Shown here piece by piece: positions 25,327-35,167 of a DNA stretch of 64,000 nt. A program made the translations under genes and the position numbers. The notes under the pieces are model-generated. The model was not told where the DNA came from and made no database searches. It worked only from the letters and a program-made list of their open reading frames with translations. Numbering within the stretch: position 1 is the first letter of the stretch; the number at the start of each line of letters is the position of its first letter. Source of the DNA: Prosopocoilus inquinatus (Eukaryota > Arthropoda > Insecta > Coleoptera > Lucanidae); the NCBI GenBank assembly GCA_036172665.1, contig CM069870.1, positions 68,758,212-68,822,211 on the forward strand, read 5' to 3'.

Positions 25327-27607
25327 TACATGATATAAAATAGAATAAAATAAAAATAAAATAAAATAATAGCATTTATTCGAACTCTCGTATGTACATA
25401 CACATTAATAAATAACAAAAATTATTTGTCGAATCACAGGGTTGATTTCAGATTAACATAAAGTTGTCTGATTTACAAATCAACCATGAAGGTAGTGAAA
25501 AAAAAAAACTATTAGATTAGAAAAAAGACATTGCGTATTAAGCTTGAAAATAATTCAGTATTTGCTGTCTTCTCTAAATAAATTAAGAAAAATATTAAAG
25601 CAACTCATCTATGGAAAACTAATTAAAGGGAAAATTCACATGCTCAAGAGATGTCTCTTGAAAGCCACAATCGAACACATTTTTAATTCGGACTTTAACT
25701 TATTATAAATTTTAGAAATATTAAAGGTAAAGGATCTTTCGAATGTAGCAGTTTTATGACTAGCAGGCGTTAATAGTCCCTTAAAACGAAGGTTTATGTT
25801 GTGAACGTCCGTACGAAAACTTATTTTATTATACAAGTAAGGTGGTGTTAGGGTCTGAATGATTTTATAAAAAAAACAAGCAGATTGTAAAAGTCTTCTT
25901 GTTCTCATATTCAGCCAAGTAAGTTCTTTTAATTGAATCGATACATGATTCCTTCTTCGCAGACCAAATATTAATCTTATGCATGAATTCTGAACTTTCT
26001 GAATTCTCTTCGAGTCTATATAATTTAAACATGGATCATAGACTATATCGCAGAAATTAAAATGCGTACCAAAGATTCCACCAAAAACACCTAACACGTT
26101 CATTTAAAAATGATCGATTGGAGTAAATTAATTTCAAGTTTGAAATTACTTTCTGAATACATGCAGAAATATGCTTGGAGAAACGTAAGTTAGTATCAAT
26201 ATATAAACCCAAATTTTTAACTATTTCAACCGGAGATAATGTAAAGTCGCCAATCTTAACTGAAAAATGATTTTTAATATTTTCTCGAGCCTTCACTGCG
26301 CCAAACAAAATAAGTTTCGATTTAGAAGGATTAATGATTAGAGAATGTTTTCTCGAATAATCTAATAACGAAACAAGGTCAGCATTGATATTTTCCATGG
26401 CATCGGTAGCATTTTCTGGACGAAAGGAATAAAATAATTGAAGATCATCTGCATAACGATGTACTTGACAGTATCTTAAAACACTAGTGAGATTGCCAGT
26501 ATATATATTAAATAATAAGGGCCCCAAGATTGAACCTTGAAGTACACCTTGTGATAATATGCTACGTATAACATTATAAACTTCCATTTCAGTAGTCGGT
26601 TTTAAATAAATTGTGTTCATTGGACAATTCCTTATGGATGATGGTGCATTAAGATTTTTAAATTTAGATGTTACCTCATCAACGGTTTCAATGAAAAAAT
26701 CATTAAATGCATTGGCAATGTCACTACTATCAAACAATTTACTTCCATCAGTATCATTCATGTAGTCTGGAGTTACATTTGTATTATTTGAATACGATTT
26801 TATAATATTCCATGCAGCTTTAATTCTATTATGCGAATTTAAAATATAATTTTCATTATTTTTACGTTTAGCCCTCTTAATATTATTTTGATGAAGCTTT
26901 TTTCGTTCATTATACTGTAATAATGCTATCGGGTCATTGTTTAATTTTAAATTATTATAGATATGTCTTAACGTGGCTCCTTCTTCAATGATGTCATTAG
27001 TTACCCAACTTTTAGACGTACGCTTTGGTTGTAGGAAATATTTTGTAGGAAACGCTGCATTGAAGGTAGTTATAAAAAAATTAAATTTATCGTTAGAGTT
27101 TTCACTTGAATTTAAAAACGCCCAGGTTTCTTCTTCCAATAAAATTTTAAAATTACAAATATTATCTTTGCTAAAGTTTCTACCTTTAGACCTCTGCAAC
27201 TTTTTACCACTATTGTCAATTAATTTTAAATAGAAACACAACCTGTGATGATCAGATAATCCAGGGTCTGTGACCTCCATTTCAAAATTACTGGGTTCTA
27301 TGTTGGTAAATATGTTATCTATTCTACTGAAAGAAGATTTGGTAATTCGCGTGTTACCATTGATGCACGGATACAAGCCAAATGAAGAAAACAATCCAGT
27401 GACACCTCTAGTGTCAGCACTGTCTTTGCTAAAATCCATGTTAAAATCACCTCCAACAATTAAGAACCCACGAAAAGAGAAAATACTTTCTAACAAGCAA
27501 TACATGTTACACATAAGAACATCAATTTTCGAACACGGGGATCTATAGATAGTTATTATTAAAATTTGGGTACACTTAAAATTTAATACACAGCTGCAGA
27601 ATTCAAA
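25327..27607 (-). mobile_element. LINE fragment 2 (5'-truncated non-LTR retrotransposon)
   Basis: This is a minus-strand element of a different family from LINE 1. Its 3' end carries a (TTTTA)n-like tail at 25375-25330 that joins LINE 1 directly. The 3' untranslated part is 25380-25635. The 5' end is truncated inside the endonuclease domain at about 27605, next to a T-rich tract. Confidence 0.88.
25636..27605 (-). pseudogene. Endonuclease-reverse transcriptase polyprotein, internally deleted (LINE 2)
   Basis: The frame 27514-26057 (485 codons) holds the C-terminal half of an APE-type endonuclease (GGDFNMDF, then DNIFTN and LSDHH). It passes through a linker straight to SQGVLQGSILGPLLF (RT motif B) and YADDLQLF (motif C). 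RT motifs 0-A, normally about 150-170 residues, are missing although the frame is kept, so this is an in-frame deletion. Motif B has L where the family has P. A frameshift near 26080 separates the last part (26103-25636), which contains the usual C-terminal region. The endonuclease reading continues upstream of the first Met to about 27605 (it includes TIYRSP). Confidence 0.88.
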
Positions 27608-27635
27608 ATTTTTTTTTCAATGTTAGCAACAGTTA

Positions 27636-28009
27636 TTTATAATACTTATCACAATCAAAAAGTGATGTGCCCGGATTTTATTCACCGTTACCGTTCGTTG
27701 CATGGAGGATTGACCTAATTTTCTTGTCCCCTTCAATCACACCACAGTTGCAATCTCTGTTGCAAGTCCGCCCCGGAGCGAGGCTAGTTTCCTGTCCCGG
27801 TGAGATCAAAAATTCTTTTAATAACGGCCAGGTCGGAATTGCGCAAGCGTTTTGCGTTTCTGCGGAAGCCGAGAAAACAAACTATTTATTATTAATTGTC
27901 AAGCTTAAGTTTAGACGTCTCGTTTTTAATCGTGATCAATTCAGCAGCCGTTACCCTTTAAGAATTTGTGCGCGCCCAAGACGAACAAAATCCACGGAAA
28001 AATCTTGCC
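27636..28009 (+). repeat. Repeat unit B, copy 1
   Basis: It matches 28698-29037 in the same orientation. Its first ~145 bp form an inverted match with the end of unit A. An open frame of 116 codons (27667-28017) has no recognised similarity. Confidence 0.88.
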
Positions 28010-28697
28010 GGCGTTAAGCCCACCGCACACTCTCGATAAAATTCTCTACGTCTTTCGCCCTTGTTTGGTCTGCTGTATGTTATTACAGTTGTTGCATGAA
28101 TTGAGCCATTCCTTTGATTCTCTCCTCACCTCCTGCTAAGATTAGGTGGCGCTCATTTATTTTCGCATTTAATTACCACCCACATCCGTCACGACTAAAG
28201 CTGCCGGCTGCTCTGAAAGTGAATTTCCTCAGCACTAATCTAGTTTCTGTTCAGGTGGGTATCAGAGTTTTCGCTGGAAATTGAGGAAAACCTAGCTGAA
28301 ATCAGTTTGGCATTCGTACGGAAGCGTTTTGTGCTTCGTACTCCATCTAGTTTTCGGGAAAAAAAATAATTGACTGCTCTCATGGTCTCGCGTACGTGTC
28401 GTGCGATCAAATACCTTACTTAGGTTCTTTTAATCCAGTCGGCTGTTACTTTCGTTGACGTCGTCGCGTTGGTTGCATTTGCCACAACTACGAAAGAAAT
28501 CTCACAGGGACAGGAAACTAGCCTTGCTGCGGGCCGGACGTACAGAGATTGCAAATGGGTTGGTTAGTGACGTGCGGAAGCTGACAATAAAATCCGGGTA
28601 GACATGTAACGTATCATGCTTATTTTGAAGGGTAATTAAGTAAAAGTATGTTTGCTTTGAGGCTGCTATATTAAATTAAAATAACACCGTAAACATA
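28010..28697 (+). repeat. Repeat unit A, copy 2
   Basis: Second copy of 22972-23660. Here it runs directly into unit B, preserving the site where the LINEs inserted in the first copy. Confidence 0.9.
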
Positions 28698-29037
28698 AAT
28701 ACTTATCATAATCAAAAAGTGATGTGCCCGGATTTTATTCACCGTTACCGTTCGTTGCATGGAGGATTGACCTAATTTTATTGTCCCCTTCAATCAACCC
28801 AGTTGCAATCTCTGCTGCACGTCCGCCCCGGAGCGAGGCTAGTTTCCTGTCCCGGTGAGATCAAAAATTCTTAAATAACGGCCAGGTCGGAATTGCGCAA
28901 GCGATTTGCGTTTCTGCCGAAGCCGAGAAAACAAATTATTTATTATTAATTGTCAAGCCTAAGTGTAGACGTCTCGTTTTTAATCGTGATCAATTCAGCC
29001 TTTAAGAATTTGTGCGCGCCCAGGACGAACAAAATCC
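28698..29037 (+). repeat. Repeat unit B, copy 2
   Basis: Second copy of 27636-28009, with a few small deletions. Together with unit A copy 2 it forms an imperfect hairpin: arms of about 110-145 bp around roughly 28495-28615 and 28715-28860, loop about 100-120 bp. Confidence 0.85.
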
Positions 29038-29880
29038 ACATAAAATTCCCAAAAAAAAAATTAAACAAGTTTGAACTTCCCATCGCTCAACAGTTCCAAG
29101 CTCGAACATTAACCGTTACATTCGAGCACACTCTTAATATCGTTAAAGCCCATCGATATACGCTTAACGGATCGATCCAGTTCGAGGCTTGCAATCTGTA
29201 TATGTCCACGGTGATTGATTGCCACTCGGCTGCGCATACCGCTCGTTGCAACGGAGGCGGGAGGGTGGGGGCGTGGGGGTTAAATAATTTTAAATGGGCG
29301 CGTTAAACTTACGCGATAAACTTGACGCTCCTTCGTAATTTTACGGCGACAGGCGATGCAAATTGTACGTACACCCACGCGGTTAATGGCCTGAGCGAGT
29401 TTTTTCTTTTTTTTTTCGAGGAAAGAACTTTTCCTCATCGTCGTGGAAGGCTCCTCCTACGCACGCGTTGACTTGCTCGTAAGCTTGTTTGTCAAATTAC
29501 GAAAAAGCACCGCTCGTTAACATGTTGGCAAAAATTTTTTCCGTTTGTTTCAGTCGCTAAATAAATTGACTAGACGCTTACCAAAGCATGATTCTGAAAG
29601 TAACGGACTTTAGATACTGTATACTGTACCACTGACGTGGTGAACAATCGCAGAATAATTTATTTTATATTTATAACACACATCACGCCCCATGCTTCGA
29701 TCTAATTTTGTGGTGCAAGACGCAGGCTGTTTACTGTACAGGATTTTCTTTTACATTTAACACCCTACCTAGAGACTTTATTTTAGGATCGCAAATTGAA
29801 GAAAAAAATATAGTTTGTGTGTTTTTTTTTAACAGAACTCTATAGTGTTTGATAAATTGAAAAACCATTGCCTCCTGATT
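29038..29880. other. Unique interval, no gene
   Basis: It has a GC-rich patch at 29240-29290 and a poly-T tract at about 29401-29417. A short R1 fragment (ATTTTGTGGTGCAAGACGCA) lies at about 29703. Nothing coding is recognised. Confidence 0.45.
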
Positions 29881-30525
29881 TCAAAAATATACAAGATGTG
29901 TATATTTTGGAAGAGTCGTCCGTGATATATTAACATAATATAAGTAAAGTGCAGCGGAGCCAGCTCAGTGGAAAAGGAGGCGGGACTTTGATGTTATTAA
30001 ATAAAACACACTTGGGGTCGCTAACCTGAAAGTTTCATAAATCGAGACAACACCTTTGAAAAATTCAAAAAAGGTCGAGACTTTTTAAAACTAAAAATTT
30101 TTCCAGGTTACATTTGCGACGCAATTCTTACTCGTTATCTCGCCAACAATTAAAACTGAACACTCGTAAATGCCGACTGTGAACTGTACTCACAGGTCCA
30201 CCGCACGGCCATTGTTGCCTATGGGCTTTCGTAAAACTAAAAGTCAAGATTTAAAAGAATTAAAAATCTATTAAAATGAAGTTTAACCAACGTCAAGGTC
30301 AATCCAACCCAACTTACCTCGACCTAAATCTATTTAATACAAATAAGAATTAAAAATTCCAGAAAAATTAAAAGTTTAATAAAAAAATTTAAAAATTAAA
30401 AGTCAATTAAAATCAAGCTCAACCAATCGTCAACGTCAACATAACCCAACCTAGTTTTGTTCAATCCAAGTCAAAAGTATACAAGATGTATATATTTTGG
30501 AAGAGCCGTCCGTGATATATTAACA
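29881..30525 (+). mobile_element. 535-bp dispersed repeat inside 55-bp direct repeats
   Basis: The segments 29881-29935 and 30471-30525 are 55-bp direct repeats with three mismatches. Between them lies a 535-bp sequence whose 29941-30470 part is repeated at 43223-43713. The inner sequence starts near an 'M' core (GAGCCAGCTCAGTGGAAAAG), ends GTTTTGTTCAATCCAAG, and has many ATTAAAA tracts in its second half. No open frame is seen. If the flanks are a target duplication they are unusually long. Confidence 0.75.
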
Positions 30526-30530
30526 CTTAA

Positions 30531-31350
30531 AAAAAAACCTGTATGTCTCAGAACACTTCGGCAATAAATCATTTTACGATTTTGCTGTGTCGGCATTTTA
30601 ATACCCTTAAGTTGAACTTTTATCGGCCCGAAGTTTGTATTTTCTTTTTCGTGTTGGTTACACAATTTATCGCAAGCGTCCGTAGCTGGATTTCGGCATA
30701 TTTCGCGGGAATTAAATTGAATGTTTATTCTCAACTCCGATACTGGCCGTAAAACTCGGCGACGCATTTGTTCTTGTGCCATCTATTTTCAGCGATTTCC
30801 GTTTGTTGTCCACTTGTTATTCCAACGAACTCATGAATTACATATTTTTTATAACGCAAATTCCGTCTTCGATCTAATTTTGTGATGCAATTCGCAGAAC
30901 GCTTTTTATATACCTGAAGACACTCCAGCAGTAATTCTTTTTACGATTTCGCTGTTTTTGCATTATAATTGCCTTATGTTAAACTTCCATCGGCTCGGAG
31001 TGTGTATTTTTTGCGTTGATTTCACAATCTTTCGCAAACGTCCGCAGCTGCATTTCATCATATTTCGTGGGAATTAAATTGAATGTTCATTCTAAAAGTC
31101 GAGAATCCTAAATTAAGTTCATACATTTGACGCAATTGGTTATTACTAATGTCATTTGCACGGTTGGCTTGTGTTTGTCTTTCGTTTCGATTCGTCCAAA
31201 CCCTTCTCTTCGTAGTTATGTGCGAAGCCAATTTTGGCTTTATTAATTTGTGGCGAGCGTATAGCTTGCAGTCGTCGTTGAGAAATACCCAAGGCACGGT
31301 GGTGGTTTTGTTTGTGTTTTTGGCTGCGGCTCTTGACTCTTCTAGAATGT
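30531..31350 (+). repeat. R1 family, partial copy then longer copy
   Basis: A partial monomer (about 30541-30785) is followed by a longer copy (about 30840-31345). The latter continues into the 3' domain (GAAGCCAATTTTGGC, GTGGCGAGCGTATAGCTTGC). Block order matches other R1 copies. Confidence 0.75.
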
Positions 31351-31494
31351 CTGTCCTTTATTTAGTTTTTTTTTTATTGTTATATCCTGAAGTTCTTGAA
31401 GCACTCACTTCCTCTTGAACACCCTTCCGGCCATCGGTATGTCCTTTTAAATACTTTGCCTTTATAACTTTCTTCCCGTTAGAGGACCATATCA

Positions 31495-31590
31495 CGGCAA
31501 TATGCCCACTCAGTGGACACGACGTGGAAAAATTGTGCTTTGCACAGGCCGACGTTAAAGTTAAGGGCACCACCCGACGATAGCGTAACT
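31495..31590 (+). repeat. 'M' repeat copy (~95 bp)
   Basis: It starts ATGCCCACTCAGTGGACACG and ends GGGCACCACCCGACGATAGC plus GTAAC. It is closely matched at 52665-52756, including an internal GCACAGGCMGACGTTAA block. Confidence 0.75.
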
Positions 31591-31721
31591 TAACAAATTT
31601 AAGTAACTAATTCTTTCATACTTTAAACTTTAAAATTAAGCAATCATCCAGAATCGCAATGTCGCTTTAACACTTCAAATTGTCAGCTTTAAAATATTAA
31701 TAAAAAATTAAATTTACTTAA

Positions 31722-34135
31722 CACGTTCACGACCGCTGTGACGGTATGGATTTGTGCAGAAACTGGCGACACATATCTGTGACACTGAGACTCTATGCCT
31801 CAATGGCTAATATTTTTCTGATGGTTTATAATAGCTGAATGAAACTTTACGTTGGTTTAGATTAACCTTCGACACATATATGTGTCGCTTGGTTTAGGTG
31901 AATTATGTGTCGTTTCCAATATAACCTCCAATGTTTAGTGGTGCGGTTTCACTGTCAATTCGGAAAAGTTGGTGTTGTTTAAATGTCTTTTCAGTTGTGT
32001 TTCTGTACTATTCTTGTAGTAAATCACTCTAGCGTTAATAAAGATTGAGTTCGAACCGGTATTGTACATTTTTATAGAAACTAGAGAAAGTTGCTCTTGC
32101 TAACCATGAGTGCCTCTAAACGACGCTTAACTCAACAGGAGCTTGAATTAGAATTAGATGCTGCAGTTCACGAGATAGAAGAACATAAAAGCAGCAATAC
32201 AGATACAATGCATTCGGAAAATAGTGACGTTAGTGAAAGAGAAGAAAACGATGAAAGTGATACCGATGTATATGAACCTAGTGATGATAATGTTTCAAGT
32301 GTTTCCGACAACGATGAAGTTGTTGAGGGAAATGATTTAGATGTTCAAGACTCTGACTCACAAAATAATTATGATCCACCAAATGATAATGAATGGACAA
32401 ATTTAGAAGAAGAGACAGAACTACTTACTTTTACTGGACAAGAAGGCATGAGAATACCAATTGCGCCAGACGTTACAGCCTTTGAGTTATTTTTGCTGAT
32501 TTTCGATGAAACATTACTACAAAAAACGCACTCTAAATATTAGAACAGGTAATAGAAGAAAATCTGTAATGGAAAAGTGGCGGGACACTGATATTATAGA
32601 AATAAAGAAGTTTCTTGGTCTTTGTCTCTTGATGGGGCATATGAAATTACCATATTTACGTTTATTTTGGAGCAGAGATCCATTATACTATCATCCAATT
32701 TTTGGCCAAACAATGTCAAGGACCCGATTTGAATTGATTTTGAAGAATATCTGCTTTTATTTTGACTATGAAGACACTGGCGATCGGTTACATAAAATTA
32801 ACAACGTTGTCTCACATGTATGAGACAATATCCGTAAAGTTTATTATCCTTCAAAACAGTTGTCTGTAGACGAGGCACTTTTGTTGTGGAGAGGAAGGCT
32901 GCTGTTTACACAGTACATTCCTAACAAAGCTAGTAAATACGGAATAAAATTATACGAACTTTGTACTCATGATGGGTTCCTGTTAAATCTAATAATATAT
33001 AGTGGTCGAGGGACAGTACCTAACGAAAAAGGTCACGCTTATGAAGTAGTGCGTAAGCTTACAGAATCCTACTTGGGGAAAGGTCACGCCATTTATATGG
33101 ATAATTATTACTTCAGCTGTGAAATAGCAAAATTTTTGTTAGACAATAAAACGTATATGTGTGGAACTCTAAGGAAAAACCGAAAAGGTATTCCAAAAGT
33201 TGTTGTTTCAACAAAGATAAGAAAAGGAGAAATCATATGGAGAAGAAGAGGACAAGTGAGAGTATTGAAATGGAAAGATAATCGCGACGTTTTGATGATA
33301 TCAACAGAGCATAATACAGATATGACGGCAGTACGAAACAAGAGAGGAATAATAAATAATAAGCCAGTAATGGTGTCAGAGTATAATAAATATATGTTAG
33401 GTGTTGATCGACTTGACCAAATTACTTCGTACTATTCAACACCACGAAAGACTTTGAGATGGTATATGAAGGTTTTCTTTCATATCCTTGATGTTAGTCT
33501 TTGGAACAGTAATTGGCTGTATAATAAAATTACTGTAAAAAAGGGTCCTTTTCTAATGTTTAGAGATTCTGTAATTGAGGCACTGCTTGATATAAAACGG
33601 GTGGATCGCCCACGAAAGAAAAAAAAAGGAAGAGCATGAACTTACCAAAGTTACGAAAAGAAAAAGATGTATCGTATATGTAGCGAGAAAAAAAAGAGAA
33701 CTATGACTTGGTACACATGTTTATCCTGTAAGGGTACTGACGGAATCCTAGTAGGATTATGTGCCACACCTTGTTTTGCGTAATGGCACAGAGGAATCTT
33801 GTAAAAACGTTTACTTATAGGACGACATGCATACATTTTGTAAGAGAACAAATTTCTTTATTATAAAGTAACTAGGAAAATAAATATTTTGATAAAAGGG
33901 AATGTTTCTTTGTGAAAAGTAATGGCACACATACGTGACGCTTGGTTTATAATAAAAAGTTCTTACTGACAAACCAGTGTCACAAATATGCAACCCGTTA
34001 AAAAAAGTAAGAAATTCGTGAGATCTTGTATCTTAATAACATTTATCACAAAAAGTACTCAAATATCGCATTATATAATTAAATTATGTGATAGTTTCTC
34101 AGTAGAGTACAAAAATAATTGCAGTCGTGAACGTG
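31722..34135 (+). mobile_element. piggyBac transposon, 2414 bp, TTAA target duplication
   Basis: TTAA flanks the element at 31718-31721 and 34136-34139. The 15-bp terminal inverted repeats are CACGTTCACGACCGC (left) and, inverted, CACGTTCACGACTGC (right), with one mismatch. Inside the left end a near-palindrome, GACACATATATGTGTCGC, and related GACACATATCTGTGAC occur. The right end has similar CACATACGTGACGC. These subterminal repeats are candidate transposase sites. The single gene is a broken transposase on the plus strand. Confidence 0.93.
32106..33639 (+). pseudogene. piggyBac transposase, one frameshift and one stop
   Basis: The likely start is the ATG at 32106 (MSASKRR). The N-terminus is acidic, as is usual in the family. 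The frame shifts within an A-rich tract near 32520 and resumes in the frame of 32506-32823. It is then cut by a TGA at 32821-32823, after which the same frame stays open to the stop at 33639. All three catalytic aspartates are recognisable: SVDEALLLWRGR, MDNYYFS and GVDRLDQ. These match the piggyBac DDD positions. The C-terminus ends in a lysine-rich run (RPRKKKKGRA) and lacks the cysteine-rich end domain of the type element. With only two lesions it is a fairly recent but dead copy. Confidence 0.92.
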
Positions 34136-34139
34136 TTAA

Positions 34140-34312
34140 ATTTGCTTTCGGAGAAGCACTGTTTAACTCATTCCCTTAAAGTTTTTTTTTAACTTAAATG
34201 GTTAAACTTAAACACTTGTTATCTATTATTGTATACATTTGTTAATGTTTATTCTTATTTCACCTATAATTGGGAATTTTCCTATTGGGCGACTAATATT
34301 ATTATTACTTCC
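34140..34312. other. Short interval
   Basis: AT-rich sequence between piggyBac and the F' flank; nothing recognised. Confidence 0.4.
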
Positions 34313-34580
34313 AAAGCTAGCTCTAGTGAAGGTATGAGCGGGTTCCAATAAGATATTAACCGAATAACCCAGCTGAAAAATTCGCTGCAGGACTGTTCTC
34401 AAGGTCCTCGACAGCGCGCGAAGGTACGCTTTAATCTCGAGGAGATTTCTGCTCACTCGTGCGTTCAACGTAGGGATAGACAATAACACAACACAATTTT
34501 CGATAATGCCTCTGTTGAATGAGTTGTCATGAACACTTAGAGCCTCGGAAAGGCCAAATAGAAAAGCATCAAATTGTTTA
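34313..34580 (-). repeat. F' flank: inverted copy of 41872-42139, coding-like
   Basis: It matches the F segment on the far side of the Penelope array in opposite orientation, with a few substitutions. Read on the minus strand it is open across its length and encodes a peptide with ENCVVLLSIPTLNARVSRNL and RIFQLGYSVNILLEPAHTF. Substitutions relative to F change three codons at most. I do not recognise the protein. It could be an exon fragment or part of an unrecognised mobile element. Similarity ends at AAAGCTAGCTC (34313), while the (TA)n tract begins just beyond its other end. Confidence 0.7.
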
Positions 34581-34587
34581 TTTATAT

Positions 34588-34607
34588 GTATATATATATA
34601 TATATAT
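34588..34607. repeat. (TA)n at PLE junction
   Basis: TA dinucleotide tract between F' and the 3' tail of the inverted PLE-1 copy. Confidence 0.85.
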
Positions 34608-35075
34608 GTTAATCCGTAGGCTTCCGCGGGTGTTGAATGCTGTAGTATTCTTCCGGGTAGTCCTCCGCGTTGAGTTCTCTAAAGAACTATTTGTCTTCTG
34701 ACAACGTTTCGGCAAGGTCTCACTTGCCATCTTCAGGTCTTCGCTGCTGCTTGCCTGCTTCTGCTCCTCGTCGTTACTCGAGTCACAGTGGCTTCTGGTC
34801 GCGCTGGTGGTAGTTTAAGTACCGTGTTGCGGTCACGCGTCGTTACGCTTGGTGGTTTTTCCGCTTGACTTCTTGTTGTTGGTTGATTGGGTCGTGCCTG
34901 TTGACTGCTTTCTCCTAATCCTGATGGTCCGGGGTTCGCTGGTTTCTGGCTTCGGGTTACTGGTCCTCGACGGTCGGTGGATTTCCGATGATGGATGCTT
35001 CCACACTGCATATTATGTTCTCTATTGGTATGCTGGCTGGAGCTACAGCGTAGTTGAAACCCTTGGCCAGTACAC
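34608..35075 (-). mobile_element. PLE-1 copy I, inverted partial (pLTR-like), internally deleted
   Basis: On the minus strand it starts at the palindrome centre near 35075 with the first ~85 bp of the PLE body, then jumps at 34984 to the 3' part. The frame 35011-34733 therefore joins 5' codons (MQCGSIHHR) to 3' codons (KSTDRRGPVTRSQ). It ends with the hammerhead-like core and a 29-nt tail before (TA)n. PLE insertions often carry such partial terminal repeats in inverted orientation, and this is the partner of the full-length copy to the right. Confidence 0.85.
34700..34736 (-). ncRNA. Hammerhead-ribozyme-like core (PLE-1, copy I left)
   Basis: On the minus strand it has CTGAAGA, a 6-bp helix (GGCAAG/CTTGCC), then GAAA and CGTTGTC. 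See the copy at 37141-37177. Confidence 0.55.
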
Positions 35076-35167
35076 CAGGCCAGGCCAAGGGTTTCAACTA
35101 CGCTGTAGCACCAGCCAGCATACCAATAGAGAACATAATATGCAGTGTGGAAGCATCCATCATCGGA
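34984..35167. repeat. Head-to-head palindrome at PLE-1 5' ends
   Basis: Arms of about 84 bp are nearly perfect inverted repeats around a 14-nt spacer centred at 35075. Confidence 0.92.
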
